Source: Streptomyces sp. YIM 121038
Lineage (GTDB): Bacteria > Actinomycetota > Actinomycetes > Streptomycetales > Streptomycetaceae
DNA length: 64,000 bases
NCBI RefSeq assembly: GCF_006088715.1
Contig: NZ_CP030771.1
Location: 5,466,001-5,530,000 of the forward strand
Direction of reading: 5' to 3'
Part shown: positions 1 through 7,539 of the stretch, piece by piece
Layout: the number at the start of each line of letters is the position of its first letter
Position numbering within the stretch: position 1 is the first letter of the stretch
Made by a program: the position numbers and the translations under genes
The notes under the pieces: generated by a model
Told to the model about the DNA's origin: nothing
The model's database searches: none
The model's input: only the letters and a program-made list of their open reading frames with translations

Positions 1-258
1 TCCGTCGGCGCCGCCGTCGCGGCTGTCGTCGTCCGTTCCGTCGGGAGCGCCGGGGTCCTCGTCGTCCTCCAGGTCCACGGGGAGGCGGGAGAGGGCGCTG
101 GTCAGGCTCGACGGGCCGCCGCTGCCGGTGCCGTCCGCGAGGTCCGCCGGGTCCAGCCAGAGGTCCGTGACCGCGTCGAAGTCGCCGCGCTCCAGCGCTT
201 CGTAGAAGGCGGTGTTCGCCCTTTCGACCTGCTCGATGTCCGTTCTGGCGCGGGTCAC
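1..258 (-). CDS. NTF2-like (SnoaL-type) protein, N-terminal part
   Basis: This gene runs off the left edge; only its first 86 codons are visible. It starts at a GTG whose bases overlap the folP stop codon (GTGA), so it is translationally coupled behind folP. The N-terminus contains ERANTAFYEALERGDFDAV followed by DLWL, the usual first helix of NTF2/SnoaL-fold proteins. A very acidic linker follows (LEDDEDPGAPDGTDDDSRDGG). The visible part shows no catalytic residues, so the substrate is unknown. In Streptomyces a gene of this type lies between folP and folB/folK, which suggests membership of the folate operon. I am sure it is a gene and fairly sure of the fold. Confidence 0.75.
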   Translation of the reverse strand, partial: MTRARTDIEQVERANTAFYEALERGDFDAVTDLWLDPADLADGTGSGGPSSLTSALSRLPVDLEDDEDPGAPDGTDDDSRDGGADG

Positions 259-1139
259 CGAGCGCCCGCCGCTCCGGCCGAGCCCGCGTCCGTCACGGCC
301 TGCGCCACGCGTACCGCGTCCGCCGTCGCGCGTACTTCGTGCACCCGGACCGCCCAGGCGCCCTGGTGGGCGGCGATCGCGGAGACGGCGGCCGTGGCCG
401 CGTCCCGCTCGCGGGCGGGGGGCGGCGAGCCGCCGGGGCCCGCGAGGACCCGGCCGAGGAAGCGCTTGCGGGAGGCCGCGACGAGCACCGGGCGGCCGAG
501 GTCGCGCAGCCGCTCCAGATGGGCCACGAGGGCCAGGTCGTGCTCGGCGTCCTTGGAGAAGCCGAGGCCCGGGTCGACGACGATCCGCTCCGGGGCGATG
601 CCGCCCGCGATCGCGGCCTCCACGCGCGCGTGGATCTCGTCGACGACTTCGGAGACCACGTCCTCGTACACCGGCTTGGCGTGCATGTCCGTGAGGAAGC
701 CGCGCCAGTGCATCACCACGAACGGCGCGCCCGCGGCGGCCACGGAGGGGACCATGTCCGGGTCGGCGAGTCCTCCGGAGACGTCGTTCACGAGCACCGC
801 GCCCGCGGCGAGCGCCTGGCGGGCCACGGTGGCGCGCATGGTGTCCACGGACACCGTGACGCCCTCGGCGGCCAGGTCCCGTACGACGGGCACGACGCGC
901 CGCAGCTCCTCGTCCTCGTCCACGCGGGGGGCGCCCGGACGGGTCGATTCGCCGCCCACGTCGACCAGGTCGGCGCCCTGGGCGACCAGGTCGACGCCGT
1001 GCTTGACGGCGGCCGTGGTGTCGAACCAGCGGCCGCCGTCGGAGAAGGAGTCGGGGGTCACGTTCACGACACCCATGACCGCACAGCGGTCCCACTGGGG
1101 GAGCCCCTCGACCGATCCCCGCCCGCGCAACGTACTCAT
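255..1139 (-). CDS. folP: dihydropteroate synthase
   Basis: This enzyme condenses 6-hydroxymethyl-dihydropterin pyrophosphate with p-aminobenzoate in cytoplasmic folate synthesis and is the sulfonamide target. The 294-residue protein carries the two family signatures: MGVVNVTPDSFSDGG near residue 22 and VGGESTRPGA near residue 60. Downstream it has VSVDT, VNDVSGG, DPGLGFSKD and the AASRKRFLG loop that holds the phosphate-binding Lys and Arg. The ATG at 1137-1139 is chosen because a TAGGCT hexamer lies exactly six bases upstream, which suggests a leaderless mRNA; the intervening GGAGGC is too close to act as a normal ribosome site. The gene overlaps the next gene by four bases. Confidence 0.96.
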   Translation of the reverse strand: MSTLRGRGSVEGLPQWDRCAVMGVVNVTPDSFSDGGRWFDTTAAVKHGVDLVAQGADLVDVGGESTRPGAPRVDEDEELRRVVPVVRDLAAEGVTVSVDTMRATVARQALAAGAVLVNDVSGGLADPDMVPSVAAAGAPFVVMHWRGFLTDMHAKPVYEDVVSEVVDEIHARVEAAIAGGIAPERIVVDPGLGFSKDAEHDLALVAHLERLRDLGRPVLVAASRKRFLGRVLAGPGGSPPPARERDAATAAVSAIAAHQGAWAVRVHEVRATADAVRVAQAVTDAGSAGAAGAR

Positions 1140-1151
1140 GCCTCCAGCCTA
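1140..1151 (-). promoter_or_regulatory. predicted -10 hexamer of leaderless folP transcript
   Basis: Read on the minus strand, TAGGCT (1146-1151) is followed by six bases and then the folP ATG. This is typical spacing for a HrdB-type -10 whose transcript starts at or next to the start codon. No convincing -35 is seen. It lies just after the stop of the upstream gene, so folP can be transcribed independently. Confidence 0.5.
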
Positions 1152-1169
1152 GGCCCGGGTGCGCGGGTG

Positions 1170-3011
1170 TTACGCCGCGCGGACCTCGTGCTGCTCGGCC
1201 GAGCGCACCGACTGGTGCGGGCAGGGGCGGGGCCCCGCCGTGCGGCGGCGCAGGAACCGCGGCAGCGCGAGGGTCACGAAGCCCTCCGCCTGCATGGCCG
1301 CGAAGCCGATCCGGGGAAGGTCGCGGCTGGAGCGGTAGACCACGAAGCGCGGCTCCCAGCGTGGCTGGAACTTGGCGTTGAACTTGTACAGCGACTCGAT
1401 CTGGAACCAGCGGGAGAGGAAGACGAGCAGTCCGCGCCAGGCCCGCAGGACCGGCCCCGCGCCCAGCTTCTCGCCGCGCGCGAGGGCGGCGCGGAACATC
1501 GCGAAGTTCAGCGACATGCGCGCGATGCCGAGCTGCGGGGCGGCCTGCAGCGCGGCCACGATCAGCAGCTCGTTCATGCCCGGGTCGGCGCTGCGGTCAC
1601 GGCGCATCAGGTCGAGCGACACGCCGTCCTTGCCCCACGGCACGAAGTGCAGCACGGCCTTCAAGTCGCCGTACGGACCGGGCTGTTCGTCGGTCTTGTG
1701 GGCGGTCGCGATCAGACAGTCGCCGTCCGAGGGGTCGCCGATGCGGCCGAGGGCCATGGAGAAGCCGCGCTCGGTGTCGGTGCCCCGCCAGTCGTCGGCG
1801 GCCCGCTGGATGCGCTCCAGCTCCTGCTCGCCGAGGTCACGGATGCGCCGTACGCGCGTCTCGTAGCCATTGCGCTCGATCCGCTTGACCATCTGGCGCA
1901 CGTTGCGCATCGCGCGCCCGGACAGGGAGAAATCCGCGACCTCCACCACCGCCTCGTCACCCAGCTCCAGGGCGTCGAGGCCGGTCTCGCGCGTCCACAC
2001 CTGGCCGCCCGTCTCGGAGCAGCCCATGACGGCGGGCGTCCAGGAGTGGGCCTTGGCCTCGTCCATGAAGCGCTCGATGGCGCCCGGCCAGGCCTCGACG
2101 TCGCCGATGGGGTCACCGGAGGCCAGCATCACGCCCGACACGACGCGGTACGTGACCGCGGCCTTGCCGCTCGGCGAGAACACCACGCCCTTGTCGCGGC
2201 GCAGCGCGAAGTGGCCGAGGGAGTCGCGGCCGCCGTGCTTGGCGAGCAGCTCGCGCAGGCGGGTCTCGTCGTCCTCGGTGAGGCGTGCCGCCGGGTGCTC
2301 CGGGCGGAAGGCCAGGTAGATGGTGGTGAGGGCGGTGAGCAGGCCCAGGGCGCCGAGGGAGAAGCCGACGGTCCAGGGGGTGCGGCCCGTGTAGTCCACG
2401 GGGCCCTCGACGCCGAAGAGGCCGTACAGGACGTGCATCAGGCGCTCGGAGATGCTGGGGTCGCCCACGACCTTGTCCGGGTGCACGCTGACGATCACCA
2501 GACCGAGCGCGAGGGACCCGGCGCCGAGCACCACGAAGTTGGCGAGCGCCCGCCAGCGGCTGCGCGGGTCGGGCAGCGCGGCGAACTCCTTGCGGTGCCG
2601 GAGCAGCAGCACGAGCAGCGCGATCGGGATCAACACGCCGATGAACGAGTGACGGTATGTGAACTGTGCCACGGCGCCCAGCGGCAGCAGCACCACGGCG
2701 GCGCGCCACGCCCGGCGCTTGTTGCGGCGCAGACCGTGCGCGAGGAGCAGGAGCAGCACGCCGCAGCTGAGCGCGAGCGCGGCGGCGAACGGCCCGAACA
2801 GACCGGGCAGGACCTCGGCGAACGTGTGCAGACGGCTGTGGCGGAAGCGGGGGAACACCCCCGCCGCCACGTTCAGGAGCCCTACGAGCGTGCAGGCTCT
2901 GGCGACCAGGGTGGGGACGGCTTCGGGGCGGGGGCCGCGGAGGATGCGGCGCAGCCCACCCTTACCTTCTGGAACCACACCCGACATTTCCCCATCTATC
3001 CTGACAGACAT
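1170..3011 (-). CDS. MprF-like lysyl-phosphatidylglycerol synthase (DUF2156) membrane protein
   Basis: The C-terminal 300 residues match the DUF2156/GNAT-like catalytic domain of MprF-type aminoacyl-phosphatidylglycerol transferases. Visible pieces include VVFSPSGKAAVTYRVVSGVMLASGDPIGD, DEAVVEVADFSLSGRAMRNVRQMVKRIERNGYE and the end LYKFNAKFQPRWEPRFVVY. The N-terminal 250 residues hold about six hydrophobic segments. There is no fused lysyl-tRNA synthetase, unlike mycobacterial LysX. The family transfers lysine from Lys-tRNA to phosphatidylglycerol in the membrane, lowering surface negative charge and resisting cationic peptides. The start is uncertain: ATG at 3011 (used), ATG at 2987, or TTG at 3062. 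A sigma-E-like promoter at 3000-3027 would force the 2987 start. In S. coelicolor I recall the orthologue being a sigma-E target. Confidence 0.85.
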   Translation of the reverse strand: MSVRIDGEMSGVVPEGKGGLRRILRGPRPEAVPTLVARACTLVGLLNVAAGVFPRFRHSRLHTFAEVLPGLFGPFAAALALSCGVLLLLLAHGLRRNKRRAWRAAVVLLPLGAVAQFTYRHSFIGVLIPIALLVLLLRHRKEFAALPDPRSRWRALANFVVLGAGSLALGLVIVSVHPDKVVGDPSISERLMHVLYGLFGVEGPVDYTGRTPWTVGFSLGALGLLTALTTIYLAFRPEHPAARLTEDDETRLRELLAKHGGRDSLGHFALRRDKGVVFSPSGKAAVTYRVVSGVMLASGDPIGDVEAWPGAIERFMDEAKAHSWTPAVMGCSETGGQVWTRETGLDALELGDEAVVEVADFSLSGRAMRNVRQMVKRIERNGYETRVRRIRDLGEQELERIQRAADDWRGTDTERGFSMALGRIGDPSDGDCLIATAHKTDEQPGPYGDLKAVLHFVPWGKDGVSLDLMRRDRSADPGMNELLIVAALQAAPQLGIARMSLNFAMFRAALARGEKLGAGPVLRAWRGLLVFLSRWFQIESLYKFNAKFQPRWEPRFVVYRSSRDLPRIGFAAMQAEGFVTLALPRFLRRRTAGPRPCPHQSVRSAEQHEVRAA

Positions 3012-3027
3012 CGCATCCCGTAGTTCC
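3000..3027 (-). promoter_or_regulatory. possible sigma-E (ECF) promoter of the mprF-like gene
   Basis: On the minus strand GGAACT (3027-3022) is separated by 16 bases from GTCAGG (3005-3000). GGAAC with a GTC-containing -10 at this spacing resembles promoters read by Streptomyces sigma-E, encoded in this same window. A transcript from here would have a leader of only about ten bases before the ATG at 2987. The match is partial and no transcription data are available. Confidence 0.35.
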
Positions 3028-3267
3028 GCGAGAGAGCTTCGATCCGGTGCCAAAACCGGCAACCGGCAATATTGCGCCCTCTAGGACGGTCCTTCGGGGA
3101 CACGGGTTCACTCCGAACCGGAAAACCAGCTCAAAGCTGGCGGAAAAGGCATGGCAAGGCCGAGGAAAGCCCCGGCCAAACCCGGGCCAGGGCTCTGACC
3201 CGAGTCCGGAGCCCGCCCTTCCGGCCCCCGGGAGTGAACAGGCAGAAAGCGCAGGCAGGATCTTCCC

Positions 3268-4401
3268 ATGGGTCTCACGAGCAACAAAGTGCTGGCACTC
3301 GCGATCGCGCTGGCCGTGCTGCTGTTCATCGGCACGATCTGGCTGTGGCCGCGGCTCGCACGCCGCAGCTGGCGCGCCATCACCGGGCGCGTCGGGCTGC
3401 TCCTCGCCACGCAGGTCGCGGTCTTCGCCTCCATCGGTCTCTACACCAACCAGGCGTTCGGGTTCTACGCCAGTTGGGCGGACCTGCTCGGCCAGGAGAC
3501 CGAACAGGGCGTCGTCGTGGACCACGACGTGCTCAAGGGCGAGAAGGGCCCGGTCAAGGTGACCGACACCCAGACCGTGGACGTCCCCGGCGGCGAGACG
3601 CCCCGTGTCGGCGGCCAGATCCAGAAGGTCCAGGTCCAGGGCCGGAACTCGAAGATCGCCAGCCCTGCGTACGTCTACCTGCCGCCGGAGTACTTCCAGC
3701 CGCAGTACAAGCACCGCACCTTCCCCTCGGCCGTCGTCCTGACCGGCTACCCCGGCACCGCCGAGGCGCTCATCAAGGGCCTGCACTACCCGCAGACCGC
3801 CCACAAGCAGGTCCGGCAGGGCAAGATGCAGCCGATGATCCTGGTCATGCTCCGGCCGACCGTGGCGCCGCCGCGCGACACCGAGTGCGTGGACATCCCC
3901 GGCGGCCCGCAGGCGGAGACCTTCTTCGCCCGCGACCTGCCGGACGCCATCACCCAGCACTACCGCGCGGGCAAGAAGCCCGACTCCTGGGGCATCATCG
4001 GCGACTCCACCGGCGGCTACTGCGCGCTGAAGCTCGCGATGCACCACCCCGACGTGTACGGCGCAGGGGCGAGCCTGTCCGGCTACTACAAGGCCGCCCA
4101 GGACGTCACCACGGGCAACCTCTTCCACGGGGACAAGGACCTGGAGAACCAGGCCAACCTCATGTGGTACCTCGACCACATGCCGCCCCCGAAGACCTCC
4201 CTGCTGCTCAGCAGCAGCAAGAAGGGCGAGGGCAACTACAAGGACACCCTGAAGTTCATCGACAAGGTGAAGCCGCCGACGCGCGTCTCGTCGATGATCC
4301 TCGACAGCGGCGGCCACAACTTCAACACGTGGCGGCGGGAGATCCCGGGGTCCCTGGTGTGGATGAGCGAACGCCTTACGGGGGGCTCGGACGTGCGGTA
4401 G
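3268..4401 (+). CDS. membrane-anchored alpha/beta-hydrolase esterase
   Basis: The 377-residue protein has one hydrophobic N-terminal segment (residues 8-26) and a second near residues 42-60, then a hydrolase domain outside the membrane. The nucleophile elbow GIIGDSTGGYCALKLA places the catalytic Ser near residue 246. LDSGGHNFNTW near residue 348 supplies the likely His. The layout resembles the esterase/antigen-85-like family (Pfam Esterase), which in actinobacteria acts on ester-linked envelope or secreted substrates; the true substrate cannot be read from sequence. It is divergent from the MprF-like gene and shares a 250-base intergenic region with it. The start ATG follows a modest AGGA 8-11 bases upstream. 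Confidence 0.85.
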   Translation: MGLTSNKVLALAIALAVLLFIGTIWLWPRLARRSWRAITGRVGLLLATQVAVFASIGLYTNQAFGFYASWADLLGQETEQGVVVDHDVLKGEKGPVKVTDTQTVDVPGGETPRVGGQIQKVQVQGRNSKIASPAYVYLPPEYFQPQYKHRTFPSAVVLTGYPGTAEALIKGLHYPQTAHKQVRQGKMQPMILVMLRPTVAPPRDTECVDIPGGPQAETFFARDLPDAITQHYRAGKKPDSWGIIGDSTGGYCALKLAMHHPDVYGAGASLSGYYKAAQDVTTGNLFHGDKDLENQANLMWYLDHMPPPKTSLLLSSSKKGEGNYKDTLKFIDKVKPPTRVSSMILDSGGHNFNTWRREIPGSLVWMSERLTGGSDVR

Positions 4402-4420
4402 CCCTCGGGGCCCGTTTGTG

Positions 4421-4593
4421 GAGGGCTGAAACGGTTGCTCGGCACCCGGGGCCCGCTGCGGGCGGCTGAAAGGGCTGCTCAGCACCCCGGTGCCGCTGCT
4501 GGCGGCTGGAAGGGTCGCTCGGCACCTGGGGCCCCTGCGGGCGGCTGAAAGGGCTGCTCAGCGCCCCGGTGCCGAGCGGTCGTTTCAGCCGCC
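4421..4593. repeat. four imperfect 40-bp tandem repeats forming a convergent terminator
   Basis: Units begin at 4421, 4461, 4501 and 4540, giving periods of 40, 40 and 39 bases, each around GGCGGCTGAAAGGGCTGCTC. The last unit pairs with an inverted copy of GGCGGCTGAAA at 4581-4593, which includes the stop codon of the opuCA gene. The result is a long imperfect hairpin between two convergent genes. This is very probably a two-way transcription terminator that has been duplicated. Confidence 0.75.
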
Positions 4594-5742
4594 CGTCACC
4601 GTAGCCACGCTCTCCAGCTCGACGTCCCCGCGCGCGATGTCCAGCGCGTCCGCCGTCGTCGAGCGCCGCAGCGCCTCGTGCAGCCGCGCCGGCGTCAGCA
4701 CCCCGAGGAACCGCCCCTCGCTGTGCTCGTCGATGACCGCGATCCACCCCGCGTCGTGCTGGAGCATCGTGGAGAACGCCTGCTTCAGGCTCGCGCCCAC
4801 CGGCAGCCACGCCTCCATGCGCCGCGCGTGCTCGCGCACCGTACCGGTGCCCCCGCGCGCGTGCTCCGCGGAGATCCAGCCGTGCAGGTTGTTGTCGCCG
4901 TCCAGGACGACGGCCCAGCGGGCGTCCAGCTCCCTGGGCAGCGCGTCGTCGAGGTGCACGACCGGCGGCTGCTCCAGGTCGCCCTCCTCGATCGGCGTCA
5001 CGGAGAGGCGCTTCAGGCCCCGGTCCGCCCCGACGAAGTCCGCGACGTACTCCGTGGCGGGCGCGCCGAGGACGGTCGACGGGGTGTCGAACTGCTCGAT
5101 GCGGCCGTGCCCGTAGACGGCGATGCGGTCGCCGAGCCGGACGGCCTCCTCGATGTCGTGCGTGACGAACAACACGGTCTTGCGCACGGCCTGCTGGAGG
5201 CGGAGGAACTCGTTCTGGAGGCGCTCGCGCACCACCGGGTCGACCGCGCCGAACGGCTCGTCCATCAGGAGCACCGGCGGATCGGCCGCCAACGCCCGCG
5301 CCACGCCCACGCGTTGGCGCTGGCCGCCGGAGAGCTGCTCGGGGTAGCGGTCGCCGTACACCGCCGGGTCGAGGCCCACGAGGTCGAGGAGTTCGGCGGC
5401 GCGCTCACGGGCCTTGGCGCGCTTGACGCCGAGGAGGTGCGGGACGGTCGCGGTGTTGTCCAGCACCGTCTTGTGCGGGAACAGGCCGACCTGCTGGATG
5501 ACGTAGCCGATGCGGCGGCGCAGTTGGACCGGGTCGATGTCCGATATGTCGTCACCGTCGAGGAATATCCGGCCGCTGGTGGGCTCGATGAGCCGGTTCA
5601 CCATCTTCATCGTCGTGGTCTTGCCGCAGCCCGAAGGGCCGACGAGTGTGACCAGTTCACCCTCGTTGACCTCGAAGGACAGGTCGTCGACGGCCGTCGT
5701 GCCGTCCGCGTACCGCTTGGTCACATGCTCGAACCGGATCAT
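4585..5742 (-). CDS. opuCA: glycine betaine/choline ABC transporter ATP-binding subunit
   Basis: This is the ATPase of an OpuC/ProV-type importer for osmoprotectants such as glycine betaine, carnitine or choline. Counting from the ATG at 5742, Walker A (GPSGCGKTTTMK) is near residue 36, the Q-loop near residue 85, the signature LSGGQRQRVGVARAL near residue 137, Walker B VLLMDEPFGAVD near residue 157, and the H-loop TH near residue 194. The C-terminal 120 residues form a CBS-like tail (VLDGDNNLHGWISA, GWIAVIDEHSEGRFLGVL), which senses ionic strength in this family. The ATG was chosen because GGGGAC lies eight bases upstream and the family homology begins there. It is divergent from opuCB. Confidence 0.93.
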   Translation of the reverse strand: MIRFEHVTKRYADGTTAVDDLSFEVNEGELVTLVGPSGCGKTTTMKMVNRLIEPTSGRIFLDGDDISDIDPVQLRRRIGYVIQQVGLFPHKTVLDNTATVPHLLGVKRAKARERAAELLDLVGLDPAVYGDRYPEQLSGGQRQRVGVARALAADPPVLLMDEPFGAVDPVVRERLQNEFLRLQQAVRKTVLFVTHDIEEAVRLGDRIAVYGHGRIEQFDTPSTVLGAPATEYVADFVGADRGLKRLSVTPIEEGDLEQPPVVHLDDALPRELDARWAVVLDGDNNLHGWISAEHARGGTGTVREHARRMEAWLPVGASLKQAFSTMLQHDAGWIAVIDEHSEGRFLGVLTPARLHEALRRSTTADALDIARGDVELESVATVTGG

Positions 5743-6050
5743 GAGTCCCCATTGTGGCGCGTGTGCTGAGAGGGCCATGGTGCGCCCGCGTCTGTGAAGG
5801 CCGTGTTGCGCCCGCACGACGAGTCTCGGCGATTGTCAGTGCTCGGCGTTAGGGTCGCGGGACAGATGGACGTGTGCGTTTGGGCACGTGTCACGGCCCG
5901 TGCGGGGCCCGGGTGGAGGGGCCGCGCACGGTCGGCGCACGCGGCCCGCGCACCGGGTCGGCCTGTGCGGTCGACAGGACACGCGGCACGTGTGCGATGG
6001 AGCACACGTCCGATCGGCATGGCTTCGGGGAATCGGGGGAGGCGGGGCGG
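5743..6050. promoter_or_regulatory. divergent opu control region with two related inverted repeats
   Basis: This 308-base gap between opuCA and opuCB holds no supported gene. It contains ACGTGTGC-N6-GCACGTGT at 5870-5891 and a perfect version, ACGTGTGC-N6-GCACACGT, at 5988-6009. The two left arms are identical and start 118 bases apart, about eleven helical turns. They look like paired operators for a dimeric repressor or activator of the transporter genes; no candidate regulator gene is adjacent. Confidence 0.5.
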
Positions 6051-6791
6051 GTGAGCAAGCGGAACTGTCTCGTGACGAACGACTGGATCTGCGGCGAGTA
6101 CGTCCGCTCGCGCAGTCAGGAGTTGATCGACGCGACGGTGCAGCACGTCGGCATCACGGCGGCGTCCGTGGCGATAGGCGTGGCGGTGTCGCTGCCGCTC
6201 GCCCTGCTCGCGCGGCGCTGGCGCTTCCTCGCCGCGCCGATCCTCGGCGTGACGACGGTGCTGTACTCGATCCCGTCGCTCGCGATGTTCTCGCTGCTGC
6301 TCCCGTTCTTCGGTCTGTCCGCGTCGCTCGTGGTCACGGGCCTCGTCCTGTACTCCCTGACGATCCTCGTGCGGAACATCCTCGCGGGCCTGCGCGCGGT
6401 CCCCGAGGAGGCGCGGGAGGCCGCCAAGGGCATGGGGTACGGCCCACTGCGGCTGCTGTGGGAGGTCGAACTGCCGCTCGCGCTGCCCTCGCTGCTCGCC
6501 GGGGTGCGCATCACCACGGTCTCGACGGTGGCGCTCACCACGGTCGGCGCCATCGTGGACAAGGGCGGTCTGGGCACGATGATCCTCGACGGCCTCGACA
6601 CCCAGTTCAAGGCCCAGGTGCTCACGGCGTCGGTGCTGTGCGTCCTGCTCGCGCTCGCGGCCGACCTGCTGCTGCTCGCGCTCCAGCGCTGGCTCACCCC
6701 GTGGACCCGGGCGCATCGAATACGTACGAGCCGTTTCTCGCGCAAGGCGGACGCGGCCCCCGGTGTGGGCAAGGTGGCTGAGCCCGTATGA
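6051..6791 (+). CDS. opuCB: glycine betaine/choline ABC transporter permease
   Basis: This is a 246-residue ABC permease with about six membrane segments. The inner EAA motif, AVPEEAREAAKGMGYGPLRLLWEVELPLALP (around residues 115-145), docks with the ATPase. Homology to OpuCB/ProW-like permeases begins around QELIDATVQHVGITAASVAIG. The GTG at 6051 is chosen because GGGGGAGG lies eight bases upstream; a GTG at 6072 is possible. Its last bases overlap the next permease (ATGA), so the pair is translationally coupled and both probably form one heterodimeric channel. Confidence 0.9.
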   Translation: MSKRNCLVTNDWICGEYVRSRSQELIDATVQHVGITAASVAIGVAVSLPLALLARRWRFLAAPILGVTTVLYSIPSLAMFSLLLPFFGLSASLVVTGLVLYSLTILVRNILAGLRAVPEEAREAAKGMGYGPLRLLWEVELPLALPSLLAGVRITTVSTVALTTVGAIVDKGGLGTMILDGLDTQFKAQVLTASVLCVLLALAADLLLLALQRWLTPWTRAHRIRTSRFSRKADAAPGVGKVAEPV

Positions 6792-7468
6792 ACGCGATAT
6801 CCGGTGCCTATGAGTGGCTGACCACGTCCGCCAACTGGCAGGGCGAGAAGGGGGTGTGGCACCGGCTCGCCGAGCACCTCTACTTCAGCGGGGTCTGCCT
6901 CGCCGTGTCGTGCGCCATCGCGCTGCCGATCGCCCTGCTGCTCGGGCACATCGGCAAGGGCGGCGCCCTCGCGGTGAACATCTCGAACGTGGGGCGCGCG
7001 GTGCCGACCCTCGCCGTGCTCATCCTGCTCACGCTCACCCCGCTCGGGGAGCACGGGGACGTGCCGACGCTGATCGCCCTGGTCCTGTTCGCCGTGCCAC
7101 CGCTCCTGACGAACGCCTACGTGGGCATGCGCGAGGTGGACCGCTCGGTGGTCGAGGCAGCGCGCGGCATGGGGATGAGCGGCCGTCAGGTCTTCGGGCG
7201 GGTCGAGCTGCCGCTGGCGTACCCCCTGATCATGACGGGGGTGCGGTCGGCCGCGGTGCAGGTCGTCGCCACGGCGACGCTCGCCGCGATGGCGGGCGAG
7301 GGCGGCCTGGGCCGGATCATCACGGCCGGGTTCAATCTGCAGAACACGCCGCAGGTGGTCGCGGGCGCCTTCTTGGTGGCGCTGCTGGCCCTGGCGGTGG
7401 AGGGTGTGCTCGTCGCGGTGGGGTGGGCCTGCGACCCGATGCGGGGGCGGTCCCGTATGCGTGCCTGA
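6788..7468 (+). CDS. opuCD: glycine betaine/choline ABC transporter permease
   Basis: This 226-residue second permease has about five or six hydrophobic helices. The cytoplasmic EAA loop is VDRSVVEAARGMGMSGRQVFGRVELPLAYPLIMTGVRSA at roughly residues 115-152. NVGRAVPTLAVLILLTLTPLG is typical of OpuCD/YehW-like permeases. It overlaps opuCB by four bases and is followed 71 bases later by the binding lipoprotein gene, so the four opu genes make a complete importer. Confidence 0.9.
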   Translation: MNAISGAYEWLTTSANWQGEKGVWHRLAEHLYFSGVCLAVSCAIALPIALLLGHIGKGGALAVNISNVGRAVPTLAVLILLTLTPLGEHGDVPTLIALVLFAVPPLLTNAYVGMREVDRSVVEAARGMGMSGRQVFGRVELPLAYPLIMTGVRSAAVQVVATATLAAMAGEGGLGRIITAGFNLQNTPQVVAGAFLVALLALAVEGVLVAVGWACDPMRGRSRMRA

Positions 7469-7539
7469 GCGCCTGACGGGGCCTGGGGCCCCCTCTCTTC
7501 ACACCCGTGGTCTTGAAACTCTCGAATGGTGGTTCACCG

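Noticed and set aside
339..3023. 894-codon plus-strand frame across folP and the MprF-like gene
   Set aside because: It is antisense to two clearly recognisable genes and has no domain of its own.
3126..3140. CCAGCT-N3-AGCTGG inverted repeat upstream of the esterase
   Set aside because: A six-base inverted repeat is expected by chance in this much sequence and it does not overlap a recognisable promoter.
2962..4485. 507-codon minus-strand frame across the esterase
   Set aside because: The plus-strand esterase has a catalytic motif and signal anchor; the minus frame is its shadow.
5743..5817. 25-residue N-terminal extension of the opuCA ATPase
   Set aside because: The upstream frame has no ribosome site and the family homology begins at the ATG with GGGGAC in front.
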